Notes: generated by a model from the sequence alone, not told the origin. Shown: positions 54,501 through 63,457, counted from the first letter of the stretch. The stretch: 64,000 bases of DNA from Aquimarina sp. Aq78 (GCF_900299525.1 NZ_OMKA01000024.1:310001-374000), one strand, 5' to 3'. A program made the numbers and translations.

Positions 54501-54963
54501 AAAATATGGTAATGTGATGACTATTCCTACCAAAAACTTTTTTTATGGAATGGTCCCTGGAGAGGAGATCATTATAAAACTTGATAAAGGAAAAATACTG
54601 TTAATAGAATTGATATCGGTAGGAGAGCCTCATGATGATGGTAAAGTCACTGTATTCTTTAAAGTAAACGGTCAAACCAGAAATGTAGAGATACAAGATA
54701 ATTCTATTAAAGTAGATAAAGTAATACATGCAAAAGTGGATAAGGCCGATGCTAAACAGATAGGAGCTCCTTTACAAGGATCATTATCCTCTGTATTGGT
54801 AAAAACAGGCCAGGAAGTAAAGAAGAATGATCCACTATTTGTCATCGAAGCCATGAAAATGGAAACGACCATTACAGCTAATGAAGATGCAGTGATTAAG
54901 AAAATTGTTCTCAAATCTGGTACGATGGTAAATGCAGATGATTTGGTGGTCATGCTTAAATAG
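51511..54963 (+). CDS. pyc: Pyruvate carboxylase
   Basis: The 1150-residue single-chain enzyme makes oxaloacetate from pyruvate. Domains in order: biotin carboxylase (1-450, KAASGGGGRGMRVIRND and EVNPRVQVEHTVTE), carboxyltransferase (about 530-810, FTDTTMRDAHQSLLATRM and LHTHDTS with metal-binding His), allosteric/PYC domain (about 830-1050) and biotinyl domain (1080-1150, biotin Lys1116 in EAMKMET). The length is that of the alpha4 form. Ligation of biotin would be by the BirA at 21.3 kb. It is followed closely by a TPR gene. Confidence 0.98.
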   Translation: MQIKKVLVANRGEIAIRIFRACTEIGLETVGVYTYEDRYSLHRYKADEAYQIGENNEPLKPYLNVEAIIKVAKSNNVDAIHPGYGFLSENAEFAQQCLENDIIFIGPKVSVLRSLGDKITAKKVAIENDIPIIESNKEDLTDVKIALKEAKRIGYPVMLKAASGGGGRGMRVIRNDEELEKAYPESRREALNAFGDDTVFLEKFVENPKHIEIQIVADHHGNMVHLFERDCSVQRRYQKVIEYAPSFGVSEHIKQDLYNYALAICKAVDYNNIGTVEFLVDEDQSIYFIEVNPRVQVEHTVTEIVTGIDLIKAQVFIAGGYKLSDKQIKIESQESIKTTGFALQCRITTEDPENDFKPDYGTITTYRSASGFGIRLDAGSVYQGVTISPFFDSMLVKISANSRTLDGACRKMLRALSEFRIRGVKTNMPFLANILRHDTFRKGEVTVNFIQNTKSLFTIKEPRNRATKLANFLGDIIVNGNSDVKKIDDTKTFVVPTVPKFDETSGYTKGTKDLLTELGPEKFATWLKNEKKIHFTDTTMRDAHQSLLATRMRTYDMIKVAEGFAKNHPEIFSMEVWGGATFDVCLRFLKENPWERLRSLREAMPNILLQMLIRGSNGVGYTAYPDNLIGKFVEQSWENGVDVFRIFDSLNWMKSIAPCIEHVRTRTQGLAEGSLCYTGDILDPNRTKYTLDYYIQLAKDIENAGAHILGIKDMAGLLKPYAAYELVSALKSEINIPIHLHTHDTSSVQSATYLKAIEAGVDVVDVALGGLSGLTAQPNFNAITEMMRFHERENVMDTSKLNEYSNYWEAVREYYYVFESGLKAGTGEVYQHEIPGGQYSNLKPQAQGLGLADRFHEITKMYGEVNELFGDIVKVTPSSKVVGDMAQYLVSNNLTIEDVKERGDTISYPQSVVSLFKGELGQPVGEFPKDLQKSILKDQKPFTNRPNAHLEPVDFETEFTEFVKIFKKGMGRELDITDFLSYKLYPKVFTGAYNHHLKYGNVMTIPTKNFFYGMVPGEEIIIKLDKGKILLIELISVGEPHDDGKVTVFFKVNGQTRNVEIQDNSIKVDKVIHAKVDKADAKQIGAPLQGSLSSVLVKTGQEVKKNDPLFVIEAMKMETTITANEDAVIKKIVLKSGTMVNADDLVVMLK

Positions 54964-54982
54964 TTTTGTCTATTTTTACATC

Positions 54983-55705
54983 ATGCCATATTTTTTAATT
55001 ATTGCCTTACAAGGCTTTTGTGTTTACCATGCTATCAAGAATAAAAACAATTACTATTGGTTTTTTGTAATTATATTTTTGCCAGTGTTGGGGAGTGTTA
55101 TCTATCTTTTGACACAGGTATTTAATAAGAAAGATTTGGATGTGGTTCAGAATGAAATTGTAAACGTGATTAATCCCACTAAGAAGATTGATGATTTACA
55201 AAAACAACTAGATTTTGCTGAAACATTTCAGAATCGAGTGAATTTGGCAGATGCTTTATTAGAAATAAAAGATTATACTAATGCTATAAACGAATACGAA
55301 GTGGCACTTAGTGCTAATTATGATGAAGATGCCGGTGTTATCAAAAAAATGATCGAAGGGTATTATCAAACCAAAAACTATGATAAAGTTATCTTTTGTG
55401 CCGAGAAGATAAATACTAAATCTGATTTTAAAGGATCCAGAAGTCAGTTTTTATATGGTTTGGCATTAGAAGAAATAGGGCAGTCAGAAAAAGCAGAAAA
55501 GCAACTAAAACAAATTGATCAACGATATTCTAATTATGAGGAACGATATACATTTGCTCAGTTTTTGGTAGAAAAAGGGAAAATTGATGATGCCAAAGAA
55601 ATTTTGTCTGAAATCCTGATAGAATCTAGGCATATGTCAAAACCTAATCGAAACAAATATCGGGCAGTTGTAAATGATGTAAAGAAATTAATTTCTTCTC
55701 TTTAG
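54983..55705 (+). CDS. Membrane-anchored TPR protein
   Basis: From ATG 54983 the 240-residue protein starts with two hydrophobic helices (FLIIALQGFCVYHAIK, YYWFFVIIFLPVLGSVIYLL), the pattern of the PLDc_N domain, and continues with TPR-like repeats (about 75-225; DYTNAINEYEVALSA, NYDKVIFCAEKI, SEKAEKQLKQID). The start lies 19 bp after pyc, so cotranscription is likely. A function with pyruvate carboxylase is not implied by the domains. Confidence 0.82.
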   Translation: MPYFLIIALQGFCVYHAIKNKNNYYWFFVIIFLPVLGSVIYLLTQVFNKKDLDVVQNEIVNVINPTKKIDDLQKQLDFAETFQNRVNLADALLEIKDYTNAINEYEVALSANYDEDAGVIKKMIEGYYQTKNYDKVIFCAEKINTKSDFKGSRSQFLYGLALEEIGQSEKAEKQLKQIDQRYSNYEERYTFAQFLVEKGKIDDAKEILSEILIESRHMSKPNRNKYRAVVNDVKKLISSL

Positions 55706-55736
55706 ATATACTTTAGATTGTAATATAAAAATATAT

Positions 55737-55768
55737 AACCTCACAGATTTTGAAAACCTGTGAGGTTA
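55737..55768. terminator. Bidirectional terminator, AACCTCACA type
   Basis: AACCTCACAG / CTGTGAGGTT with a 12-nt loop containing TTTTGAAAA. It shares the AACCTCACA arm with the terminator at 35725. Confidence 0.82.
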
Positions 55769-55844
55769 TAAAGTTTAATAGGTTGGTGTGTTATGAGTTA
55801 CTTTTTGAGCGCTCACTTAAATTTTCTTTTGAAGAAAAAATGAA

Positions 55845-57143
55845 TTATTGCGAGTCGATAATCTCAAAAGTCTCAATAGGCTCTTTTACTTTTGTTATCA
55901 TAATTCCTTTTTCTTGAAGAAGTAGTTTAATTTCTTGAATAGGATCGGTAGCTTTTTTGATTTCGTTTAATTTCATGCCGTACGTGTACACTAATTTATC
56001 TTTTAAGGTAGTATCAGAAGTGAAAAACTCTTTAGATGTATTTTCGAAAAGCGGTATGAGTCTTTTAATTGGAGTATAAAGTGTTGAAGTTCCTTCCTCT
56101 AATTCATTTCTTGCGATGATATATTTATTTGGAAGAGTAACGGATAATTTGTTTACTAAATGTTCGTTTTTAACATTTTTAAATTTGATGTCTAAATAAC
56201 TCAATAGCTCTTCGTGTATTTCTTTAAATGCTTTTTTTAAATCATTTCCTTTCTCGTTTTTAGAATATATGATGTCATAAGCAAAAGTGTCCTTGGAATT
56301 ATTTTTTATTCGTATTTCTGAAGGAATTTTATTAATTATTTTGAAAATATTAATTAACTCATTACCTATAATTGTAATTCCAACAGAATTATTCTGCGAG
56401 CCATATCCAGCAATGTTACTTTTTTGATATGGTGATTTGCGTATTACAAAACTTCTAATATTTGCTTTGTCAACTAATTTTCGGGATTCTTCAGGTTTGT
56501 TTGAGCTTATGTTTTTCATTAAATCAATATAAACAGGATCTTCACCTGGATAATATCCACCAGAAAATGGTATTCCCGACACTTTAGAATCGTTCTTCAT
56601 TTCTGGTTCGGCTAGTTTTTTAAGAGTGATTGTATCAGTTGTTAAAACCTCTTCTATTAATTTTTCAGTAAGACGATTACCTCTGTAAACGATTTCACCT
56701 TTTTTATTGATAATTACAATACTTGGGAAAGATTGAATCTCATAATCCTTAAGGGTTTGTTTGCCTTCTATTCGGCCGATCCAGAAATCAAGATCAATAT
56801 TTTTTAGAAAATTCTCTAACTTTTCTTTTGGATCATTTGTAATGGCAATAATGTTTACTCCTTTGCCTTTGTATTTATTGTATAATACATTGTTCTTAGG
56901 AAACTCTGCAATGCATGGACTACACCAGGTAGCCCAAAAATCTAAAATTACAACCTCTCCTCTAAGAGATGCAATTGTAGGTATTTCAAGATCAGGCTTG
57001 TTATAAATGTCTTTTAATGTGATTTCGATAGCCTTTCTCGTAGAGGTTTTGCTAGTATCTTGGGGCAAAGTTTTAGTGCTATCATCAGTACAGCTTAAGC
57101 TTAGTGTGATAATGAAGCTAAAAAGGATTGTGATTTTTTTCAT
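55845..57143 (-). CDS. TlpA-like thioredoxin-fold lipoprotein with unknown C-terminal domain
   Basis: From ATG 57143 the 432-residue protein has a lipobox LSLSC (Cys18), a TlpA/ResA-type thioredoxin domain (about 35-165) with redox C-x2-C in FWATWCSPCIAEFPK and the cis-Pro loop YEIQSFPSIVII, and then about 250 residues unlike any thioredoxin partner I know (segments YGSQNNSVGITIIG, LLSYLDIKFKNV). A TAnnTTTG element 25 nt upstream overlaps the alternative TTG start at 57170, ruling that start out. It stands opposite the TPR gene and just downstream of a membrane LuxR-type gene. Confidence 0.85.
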   Translation of the reverse strand: MKKITILFSFIITLSLSCTDDSTKTLPQDTSKTSTRKAIEITLKDIYNKPDLEIPTIASLRGEVVILDFWATWCSPCIAEFPKNNVLYNKYKGKGVNIIAITNDPKEKLENFLKNIDLDFWIGRIEGKQTLKDYEIQSFPSIVIINKKGEIVYRGNRLTEKLIEEVLTTDTITLKKLAEPEMKNDSKVSGIPFSGGYYPGEDPVYIDLMKNISSNKPEESRKLVDKANIRSFVIRKSPYQKSNIAGYGSQNNSVGITIIGNELINIFKIINKIPSEIRIKNNSKDTFAYDIIYSKNEKGNDLKKAFKEIHEELLSYLDIKFKNVKNEHLVNKLSVTLPNKYIIARNELEEGTSTLYTPIKRLIPLFENTSKEFFTSDTTLKDKLVYTYGMKLNEIKKATDPIQEIKLLLQEKGIMITKVKEPIETFEIIDSQ

Positions 57144-57167
57144 TAATCTTATTTTTTGAAGTCGAAA

Positions 57168-57175
57168 CAAAAGTA
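57168..57175 (-). promoter_or_regulatory. Bacteroidetes -7 element for the TlpA-like gene
   Basis: Minus-strand TACTTTTG matches TAnnTTTG, 24 nt before the ATG at 57143. Confidence 0.55.
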
Positions 57176-57260
57176 TAGTTTCACCTATAGCTCAAACATT
57201 TAAATAAGACTAAAAAAGAACTAATACCAGTATGAAAAAAGTACTAGTAACCTTTGATAA

Positions 57261-58361
57261 TTAAGAAGCTAATAATATTTTAAGTTCATTTCTATTTTTA
57301 ACATTAAGCTTGGTGTAAATCTTTGATAGGTGAGATTTAATAGTAGAAACCTCTAAATGAAGTTGGATGGCAATTTCTTTATTTTGATACTCTTGTATTA
57401 TAAGCTCTAAGATTTCTTTTTCACGTCTGGTAAGTGATTTAATTAATTGATTATAATCTGTGAACTCATATTTTTCTGATTGAATATGAGTAGATGATAT
57501 TGAGGTAATTTTCTTTTTCAGACTAAAAATGTAGACAATTAGGATTATTACAAACAAGCAAAGAAGAATAATCGCAATATCCTTAAGTAGGGAAAAATTG
57601 TACTTATCAACTTTAGATTCATTCTTATTAACCTTATATCCAATTACATCTATTTTTTTACTAAATGCTTCAACATATGCAAATGTTTCTTCGTTACTTT
57701 TCTTTAATTTGAAAAGAAGCTCTTTGTAAAAATCAGAATCATTTGAATACTCTTTTTCAATATTTAATTTTTGAACTGCAAATATGATTACAAGTGGATA
57801 CGTGTTTGATTTACAAAACTCTTTAATAATATTTTTTCTCTTTTTTGCAATTAGCTTTTGTCCTTTTTCTGATTTTAGATAAGGACTAGAATCTTGATTG
57901 TTTAAATTGTAGAGCGATAATTCTAACTCTTTAATTTTATTATTTTGTTTTTCAAAATCCCCTGTGATTATATAATCAAGAGGGTTAGTACTAAAATCTG
58001 AAGATTTTATATGTATTTTAGATTTGTCGTTAAGAACAAGTAAAATATGATTTCTGGGTTTGTGGGAAAACATTACCTGAAATTTTTCACTTTCTACCAG
58101 ATAAATTCTTACCATGCTATTTCCGGGCGGTAAATTATTCCCTTTAAAAATAAAATTTCCATCCATATCAAGTGTTGTAGAATTAATAATTTGACGAGAA
58201 GATGCAATATTGTGGTTTTCACCTGGCTCTATGTATGCCATATAAATTTTATCATGCCAAAGCTCATTATAATTTGATAGTTGACCAGAAATTTCATATT
58301 GAGCACAGATAAATTGGCTTGAAAAAAGTAGTATGATGTAAACAAGATGTCTGCTCTTCAT
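57261..58361 (-). CDS. Membrane-spanning LuxR-type regulator with DUF4369-like periplasmic domain
   Basis: The 366-residue protein has a signal peptide (residues 1-20, FICAQ), a beta-rich extracytoplasmic domain (about 22-135, YEISGQLSN, LDMDGNFIFKGN) resembling DUF4369, a helical region, one membrane helix (about 259-282) and a cytoplasmic LuxR/GerE helix-turn-helix (about 305-366, LTRREKEILELIIQEYQNKE, STIKSHLSKIYTKL). DUF4369 usually precedes a TlpA domain in Bacteroidetes; here it is joined to a DNA-binding domain while the next gene is a TlpA. A one-component sensor acting across the inner membrane is the natural reading, with the TlpA gene as a candidate target. Confidence 0.82.
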   Translation of the reverse strand: MKSRHLVYIILLFSSQFICAQYEISGQLSNYNELWHDKIYMAYIEPGENHNIASSRQIINSTTLDMDGNFIFKGNNLPPGNSMVRIYLVESEKFQVMFSHKPRNHILLVLNDKSKIHIKSSDFSTNPLDYIITGDFEKQNNKIKELELSLYNLNNQDSSPYLKSEKGQKLIAKKRKNIIKEFCKSNTYPLVIIFAVQKLNIEKEYSNDSDFYKELLFKLKKSNEETFAYVEAFSKKIDVIGYKVNKNESKVDKYNFSLLKDIAIILLCLFVIILIVYIFSLKKKITSISSTHIQSEKYEFTDYNQLIKSLTRREKEILELIIQEYQNKEIAIQLHLEVSTIKSHLSKIYTKLNVKNRNELKILLAS

Positions 58362-58518
58362 GCTGAGGTAATTATAAAAAGTTATAAGATATTTAGTTTT
58401 CTTAACGTTTTATTGTCATAAATGTATACAATTAGAGTCATCTTTATATATCTATCACCTTGGTAGTTTCTAAAATCTTTCTATTTTTACTAAAAAGTAG
58501 AAATATCCCCGGGAAACA

Positions 58519-60027
58519 TTGAGAGTCAGGCCTATTCAAATATCATTATTTATCCTATTCGTATTGGGAGTATTATTTGGACTCATGTTTTTGAGTCAAA
58601 AAGGAGGAGTTCAAAAAGCTCAAACACAAGATGATGGATTCTCGTATGAAGGGGTTTCGGTTAAATACCCTACATATACTACATTTTTGGGATTAGAAAA
58701 AGACTCATCACTTACAAGGCAAGATATTCTAGAGGTTACTCAGATTGTAACTCCTCTGGATATCGAAACCGATGAAAGTAAAAAAGATATTGCCTTAACA
58801 GAGGAAATCAAAAAGCTTCCTGACTTCTCAAAAATTGATACAACTCGCATTGTTAGGATCAAATATCCCGAGAGTAATCCCGATTTTGCAGATGAGTTGA
58901 GAGAAAAACTATCTTCCAGATCGTGTAGAATTATACATTATGGTGATTCTCAGATCGAAGGAGATCGTATTACAGGATATCTTCGTAACAGGCTTCAGGG
59001 GATGTATGGGGGTAGCGGTCCCGGGTTTCTTCCTGTGTTACCTGTGTATAATCAAATAAGTGCTATTATAGAACCAAGCGAAAATTGGCAACGTTATGCA
59101 CTTTTTGATCCAACCCAAAAAAAGTTTTCACAGCGAAAATATGGTGCATATCTTTCTGCTTCTCGTTTTACAGCATATCAAAAAGAGCTTCCGGATAGTA
59201 CTATGGTTGATTCTTTACCAATCATCAAAGCTTCTGTAAAAATAGGGAAGTCTAAGAAAGCATATGCAAAATTCAGGTATTTTACCAATATTGGTTTGCA
59301 TTATGGTAATTGTAACTTTCCGATCAAAGTATCGGTATATAATGGTGGAGTTTTAATTCAGCAAGACGATTTGATTGCAGATGGTAAATACCATCAATAT
59401 AAAATAAGAACAGCGACTGCACCTACAGATCTTAAAATTGAACTGGAAGGCAAGGTGAGCGCAGATTTTTATGGATTAACGTTGGATGGAGGATCTAGAG
59501 TGCAAATTGATAATGTAGCGATGCGTGGTGCTTCGGGAACTGTTTTTACAAGCTCTAATGCGACTATCTATAGCCAGATGATGAGGCAATTAAGACCCAA
59601 AATTGTCATTATGCAATATGGGGGTAATACGATGCCATATCTCAAAGATTCTACCGATGTAACCAAGTATACTAAACGAATTGCCAGACAAATAAATTGG
59701 ATTAGAAGACGAGCAAAAAATACCAACGTTTTATTTATAGGACCAACAGATATGTGTCTTCCGGTAAACGGTAAAATGGAAACCTACCCATTATTGCCGT
59801 ATCTTAATGCTGAATTAATGAAAACTTGCCTGGAAAATAATGTAGCCTACTGGAGTATGTATGATGCTATGGGGGGAAAAGGAGCAATGAAATTATGGGT
59901 AGACGAAAAATTAACTGCCAAAGATTATATGCATTTTACCTGGAAAGGAACCAAAATAATTTCAGAACTATTTTTTACAGCCCTATACCTTGACCTCAAA
60001 GAACCTAATAACCATGATGACACGTAA
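58519..60027 (+). CDS. SGNH-hydrolase-like membrane-anchored protein (TTG start)
   Basis: The 502-residue protein begins with a signal anchor (about 6-26, SLFILFVLGVLFGLMFL) and an SGNH domain: nucleophile in IIHYGDSQIEGDR (GDS), the Asn block QYGGNTMPY and the Asp-His pair in DYMHFTWKGTK. A beta-rich domain (about 190-310) sits between the first two blocks. The start is TTG; no ATG lies before the anchor. It overlaps the next gene by 14 bp and forms a unit with it and the MBOAT gene. Confidence 0.87.
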   Translation: MRVRPIQISLFILFVLGVLFGLMFLSQKGGVQKAQTQDDGFSYEGVSVKYPTYTTFLGLEKDSSLTRQDILEVTQIVTPLDIETDESKKDIALTEEIKKLPDFSKIDTTRIVRIKYPESNPDFADELREKLSSRSCRIIHYGDSQIEGDRITGYLRNRLQGMYGGSGPGFLPVLPVYNQISAIIEPSENWQRYALFDPTQKKFSQRKYGAYLSASRFTAYQKELPDSTMVDSLPIIKASVKIGKSKKAYAKFRYFTNIGLHYGNCNFPIKVSVYNGGVLIQQDDLIADGKYHQYKIRTATAPTDLKIELEGKVSADFYGLTLDGGSRVQIDNVAMRGASGTVFTSSNATIYSQMMRQLRPKIVIMQYGGNTMPYLKDSTDVTKYTKRIARQINWIRRRAKNTNVLFIGPTDMCLPVNGKMETYPLLPYLNAELMKTCLENNVAYWSMYDAMGGKGAMKLWVDEKLTAKDYMHFTWKGTKIISELFFTALYLDLKEPNNHDDT

Positions 60028-61294
60028 CAAATTATTCTTTTATGTATGGCTTTTAACATTGCCCTTGATGGCACAAACCTATGTTATAGATACCATACAA
60101 AATAAATACCCTTTTGTGAATTGGAAAGCCAATACCATAAAAATGGCAGAAAATTCACCGGCATTTAAAACACTTTTCCGCAAATTAGACACCATTGCAA
60201 AAGGTGGAAAAGAAGATTTGCACGTTTTTCATATCGGGGGATCTCATATACAAGCAGATATTTATTCGAATCGTCTGCGATCATACCTTCAGATGATGAG
60301 CCCCACTGCAAAAGGACAACGAGGGTTTATTTATCCGTTTAGTATTGCCAAAACGAATAATCCTGGTAATTATAGAGTAAAGTATGATGGCGAATGGAAA
60401 GGATATCGATGTTCGGTTCGAAAAGATAGTGTAGCCTGGGGATTATCGGGAGTAACAGCCGTTTTTAAAGACAGTATATCCAATGTGAAAATAATAGCGA
60501 ATGGAAATAATTATCATGAAAAGATGTATGATTTTAATAAAATCAGAATTTTTTATGATAATTGGAGTGATGACTATGAAATATCTTTCAAACAAGATTC
60601 GCTAGTATCAGCAATTACAGAAAATAAAGAGGCACATTTTATAGAATATACATTACATAAAAGTGTTGAAGAAATTGAGTTTTGTATTCGCAAAATTAAA
60701 GATGAAGAAAAAGCCGAGTTTTTGATGATGGGTATCGAATTGATGAACGATAATAATGGAATTCAATATACTTCTATTGGGGTAAATGGGGGTAGTTTTT
60801 CATATTATAAAAGATGTCGCTTTTTTGATGATCAGTTATTGCTCTATAAACCAGATTTATTTATAGTATCTATTGGTACCAATGATGCATATCACCCCGA
60901 TTTTAATCCAGACGCATACAAAGCATATTATACAGATTTAATCAAATTAGTCCAAAAAGCAAACCCTAATTGCGCTGTATTACTTACTGTGCCTAATGAT
61001 TCGTATTACAAAAAGAAATTTCCAAACCCAAGGACCAGAATTGCTCAAAAAATTATCTATGAAGTGGCAAAAGAACAAAAAATGGCGGTTTGGGATTTTT
61101 ATGAAATTATGGGCGGTTTTAATTCTTCAAAAGATTGGTATGCAAATAAACTAATGCCTAGAGATCGTATTCATTTTACGGTTATGGGATATCGTATAAA
61201 AGCAGATCTTTTGTTACAGGCACTAACGCATTCATGGGAAAACGAATTGCAATTAGAGCCAGACTCTATTTTGAATCAAGTAATTAATGAATAG
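60014..61294 (+). CDS. SGNH-hydrolase-like secreted protein
   Basis: From ATG 60014 (or 60017) the 426-residue protein has a signal peptide (ending LMAQ) and an SGNH domain in which the first block is FHIGGSHIQAD, so the Asp of GDS is Gly but the Ser is kept; SIGTNDAYH gives the Gly/Asn block and PRDRIHFTVMGY the Asp-His pair. It overlaps both neighbours (14 bp upstream, 8 bp downstream), an arrangement of coupled translation. Such SGNH proteins partner MBOAT enzymes in transferring or removing acetyl groups on glycans. Confidence 0.88.
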   Translation: MMTRNKLFFYVWLLTLPLMAQTYVIDTIQNKYPFVNWKANTIKMAENSPAFKTLFRKLDTIAKGGKEDLHVFHIGGSHIQADIYSNRLRSYLQMMSPTAKGQRGFIYPFSIAKTNNPGNYRVKYDGEWKGYRCSVRKDSVAWGLSGVTAVFKDSISNVKIIANGNNYHEKMYDFNKIRIFYDNWSDDYEISFKQDSLVSAITENKEAHFIEYTLHKSVEEIEFCIRKIKDEEKAEFLMMGIELMNDNNGIQYTSIGVNGGSFSYYKRCRFFDDQLLLYKPDLFIVSIGTNDAYHPDFNPDAYKAYYTDLIKLVQKANPNCAVLLTVPNDSYYKKKFPNPRTRIAQKIIYEVAKEQKMAVWDFYEIMGGFNSSKDWYANKLMPRDRIHFTVMGYRIKADLLLQALTHSWENELQLEPDSILNQVINE

Positions 61295-62945
61295 ACTTAT
61301 TGACATATTTTCTTTCTCAGAAGATTTTCCGTTGATCTTTACACAAGCGAACTTCTGGGTTTTCTTTGCAGTAGTATATTTTATTTATGCTATAGTATAT
61401 AGCAAAAAAAATCTACGAAGTGCTTACCTCTTTGCGATTAGTCTTCTTTTCTATTATAAAACCAGTGGTCTTTTTATAGGGATTTTACTATTTAGCACAG
61501 TTAACGATTTCTTTTTGGGTAGGGCTATTTATAATAGTAGGTCGGTTTTATTACAAAAAACATTGGTCGCTATAAGTGTGGTTATTAATCTTGGAACACT
61601 CTGTTATTTTAAATATGCCTATTTCTTTACAGATTCATATAATTTCCTTTTTCAAACCGATTACGAAGTTATTAATTACCTGGCACAATGGGCTAATACC
61701 TGGGGTACGGTAGATTACTTTACAGTAGATAAAATTATTCTTCCTGTGGGGATTTCTTTTTACACATTTCAGACGATTAGCTACAGTGTAGACATTTATA
61801 GAAAGCAAATCAAACCTTTAAAATCGATTATTGATTTTGGGTTTTTTGTTAGTTTTTTCCCGCAGTTGGTTGCAGGGCCAATAGTAAGGGCTGCCGATTT
61901 TGTACCACAAATCAGAAAAGAGATTAGGATTACCAAACAAGAATTTGGCCAGGCAACTTTTATGATTTTAAAAGGGTTGATCAAAAAAATGTTATTTGCC
62001 GATTATATTGCAGCCAATTTTATGGATCGGGTATTTGATGTGCCCGAGATGTTTTCTGGTTTTACTAATATCATGGCTATGTTTGGGTATTCATTACAAA
62101 TCTATGGTGATTTTTCTGGGTATACCGATATTGCTATTGGATTAGCATTGCTTATGGGGTATAAACTACCGGTTAATTTTAATTCGCCGTATAAAGCCAT
62201 TCATTGTGGTGATTTCTGGAGACGTTGGCATATTTCATTATCGAGCTGGCTTAAAGATTATCTATATATCCCTATAGGAGGTAATCGTAATGGAACTATT
62301 TTTTCTTACACATTTATATTGATTTTTACATTTTTAGGAGTTTTTGCTGTATCTGATTATGCTATAGCACTGTTGGCTGCTTCGGGAATTGGTGCTATAC
62401 TTATTATTACGCTTTTCTCACCCAGGTTGGCTTGGCATTTTAATAGAAATGTTAATATTATGATTACCATGTTGGTCGGTGGATTATGGCACGGTGCCTC
62501 ATGGAAATTTGTAATCTGGGGTGGACTTAACGGTATCGGAATTGTAGTATACAAATATTGGCGTAAGATAAGCCCATACGAAGAATCTAAGGCCTGGTAT
62601 GTCTTGCTATGGAGAATAGCACTGACTTTTGTATTTATTACGTTTACCCGTATCTATTTTAGAGGGAACAGTATGGATCATATTGATCGCTTTTATCAGC
62701 AAGTGGTCACTAATATGGATTGGCAGAATGCCTTGGCTGTACTGTGGGAGTATCGCATTGTATTTATTGTTATGCTTTTGGGGTATATTACTCACTGGTT
62801 ACCGTATCGTACCAAAGGTTGGATAGAAAACGCATTTATTAAAAGCAATATGCTTGTTAAAGCAGTAGTTGTGATATCGGTAGCGATTGTCTGTTATCAA
62901 ACCTATGCAGCCGATTTTCAACCCTTTATTTATTTCCAGTTTTAG
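61287..62945 (+). CDS. MBOAT-family O-acyltransferase (AlgI/DltB-like)
   Basis: The 552-residue polytopic protein has the MBOAT signature: VGISFYTFQTISYSVDIYR, FFPQLVAGPIVRAADFVPQI, DFSGYTDIAIG, DFWRRWHISLSSWLKDYLYI and the catalytic His in GGLWHGASWKFVIWGG. AlgI-type proteins move acetyl groups across the membrane for O-acetylation of extracellular polysaccharide. Its ATG overlaps the preceding SGNH stop. The glycan that is modified is not indicated by neighbours. Confidence 0.94.
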   Translation: MNRLIDIFSFSEDFPLIFTQANFWVFFAVVYFIYAIVYSKKNLRSAYLFAISLLFYYKTSGLFIGILLFSTVNDFFLGRAIYNSRSVLLQKTLVAISVVINLGTLCYFKYAYFFTDSYNFLFQTDYEVINYLAQWANTWGTVDYFTVDKIILPVGISFYTFQTISYSVDIYRKQIKPLKSIIDFGFFVSFFPQLVAGPIVRAADFVPQIRKEIRITKQEFGQATFMILKGLIKKMLFADYIAANFMDRVFDVPEMFSGFTNIMAMFGYSLQIYGDFSGYTDIAIGLALLMGYKLPVNFNSPYKAIHCGDFWRRWHISLSSWLKDYLYIPIGGNRNGTIFSYTFILIFTFLGVFAVSDYAIALLAASGIGAILIITLFSPRLAWHFNRNVNIMITMLVGGLWHGASWKFVIWGGLNGIGIVVYKYWRKISPYEESKAWYVLLWRIALTFVFITFTRIYFRGNSMDHIDRFYQQVVTNMDWQNALAVLWEYRIVFIVMLLGYITHWLPYRTKGWIENAFIKSNMLVKAVVVISVAIVCYQTYAADFQPFIYFQF

Positions 62946-63076
62946 GCAGTAAAGCGTTAGAGTAGAGAGAGGGTTTGAGTTTTTATTCCTATATTCTCTG
63001 AACCACTACTTGTATCCAGCACAGAAAATATTTCTATGCTATCATATCCGAGCGATCAGATTGTTTTTTTCTCACA

Positions 63077-63457
63077 TCAATTTAATGGTTGATGTAAAGC
63101 AATTCTATTTCCTTCACTATCTTCAAATTCTGCAACAAAACCTAAGTCTCCATTTGATGTTTTTGGATATAACATTTGTCCACCGCTTTCAATCGCTATT
63201 TTTAAGGTCTTGTCTATGTTTTCTGTATTGAAGTAAATTACAACTCCGTCATGTGTGGGGTTATAGATTTCTCCCATTGCTAATGCTCCCGAAATCCCGG
63301 TGTTTTCTTCTGCAAATGGAAACAAAGCCATTTCATTTTTATCAATTATTTCTCTTCCAAATGTGAAGTTAAATACAGATTTGTAAAATTTAATTGCCCT
63401 ATCAATATCTATAACAGGAATTTCAAAATAAACAACTGGATTACATTTCTTTGTCAT
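63077..63457 (-). CDS. VOC-superfamily protein
   Basis: The 126-residue protein has both VOC halves: VVYFEIPVIDIDRAIKFYKSVF in the first and THDGVVIYFNTENIDKTLKIA followed by GFVAEFEDSEGNRIALHQP in the second. The Glu of FEDSEGN is in the metal-ligand position. It is closest in outline to the small bacterial VOC proteins of unknown substrate. A promoter element lies 66 nt upstream. Third VOC gene in the window. Confidence 0.9.
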   Translation of the reverse strand: MTKKCNPVVYFEIPVIDIDRAIKFYKSVFNFTFGREIIDKNEMALFPFAEENTGISGALAMGEIYNPTHDGVVIYFNTENIDKTLKIAIESGGQMLYPKTSNGDLGFVAEFEDSEGNRIALHQPLN

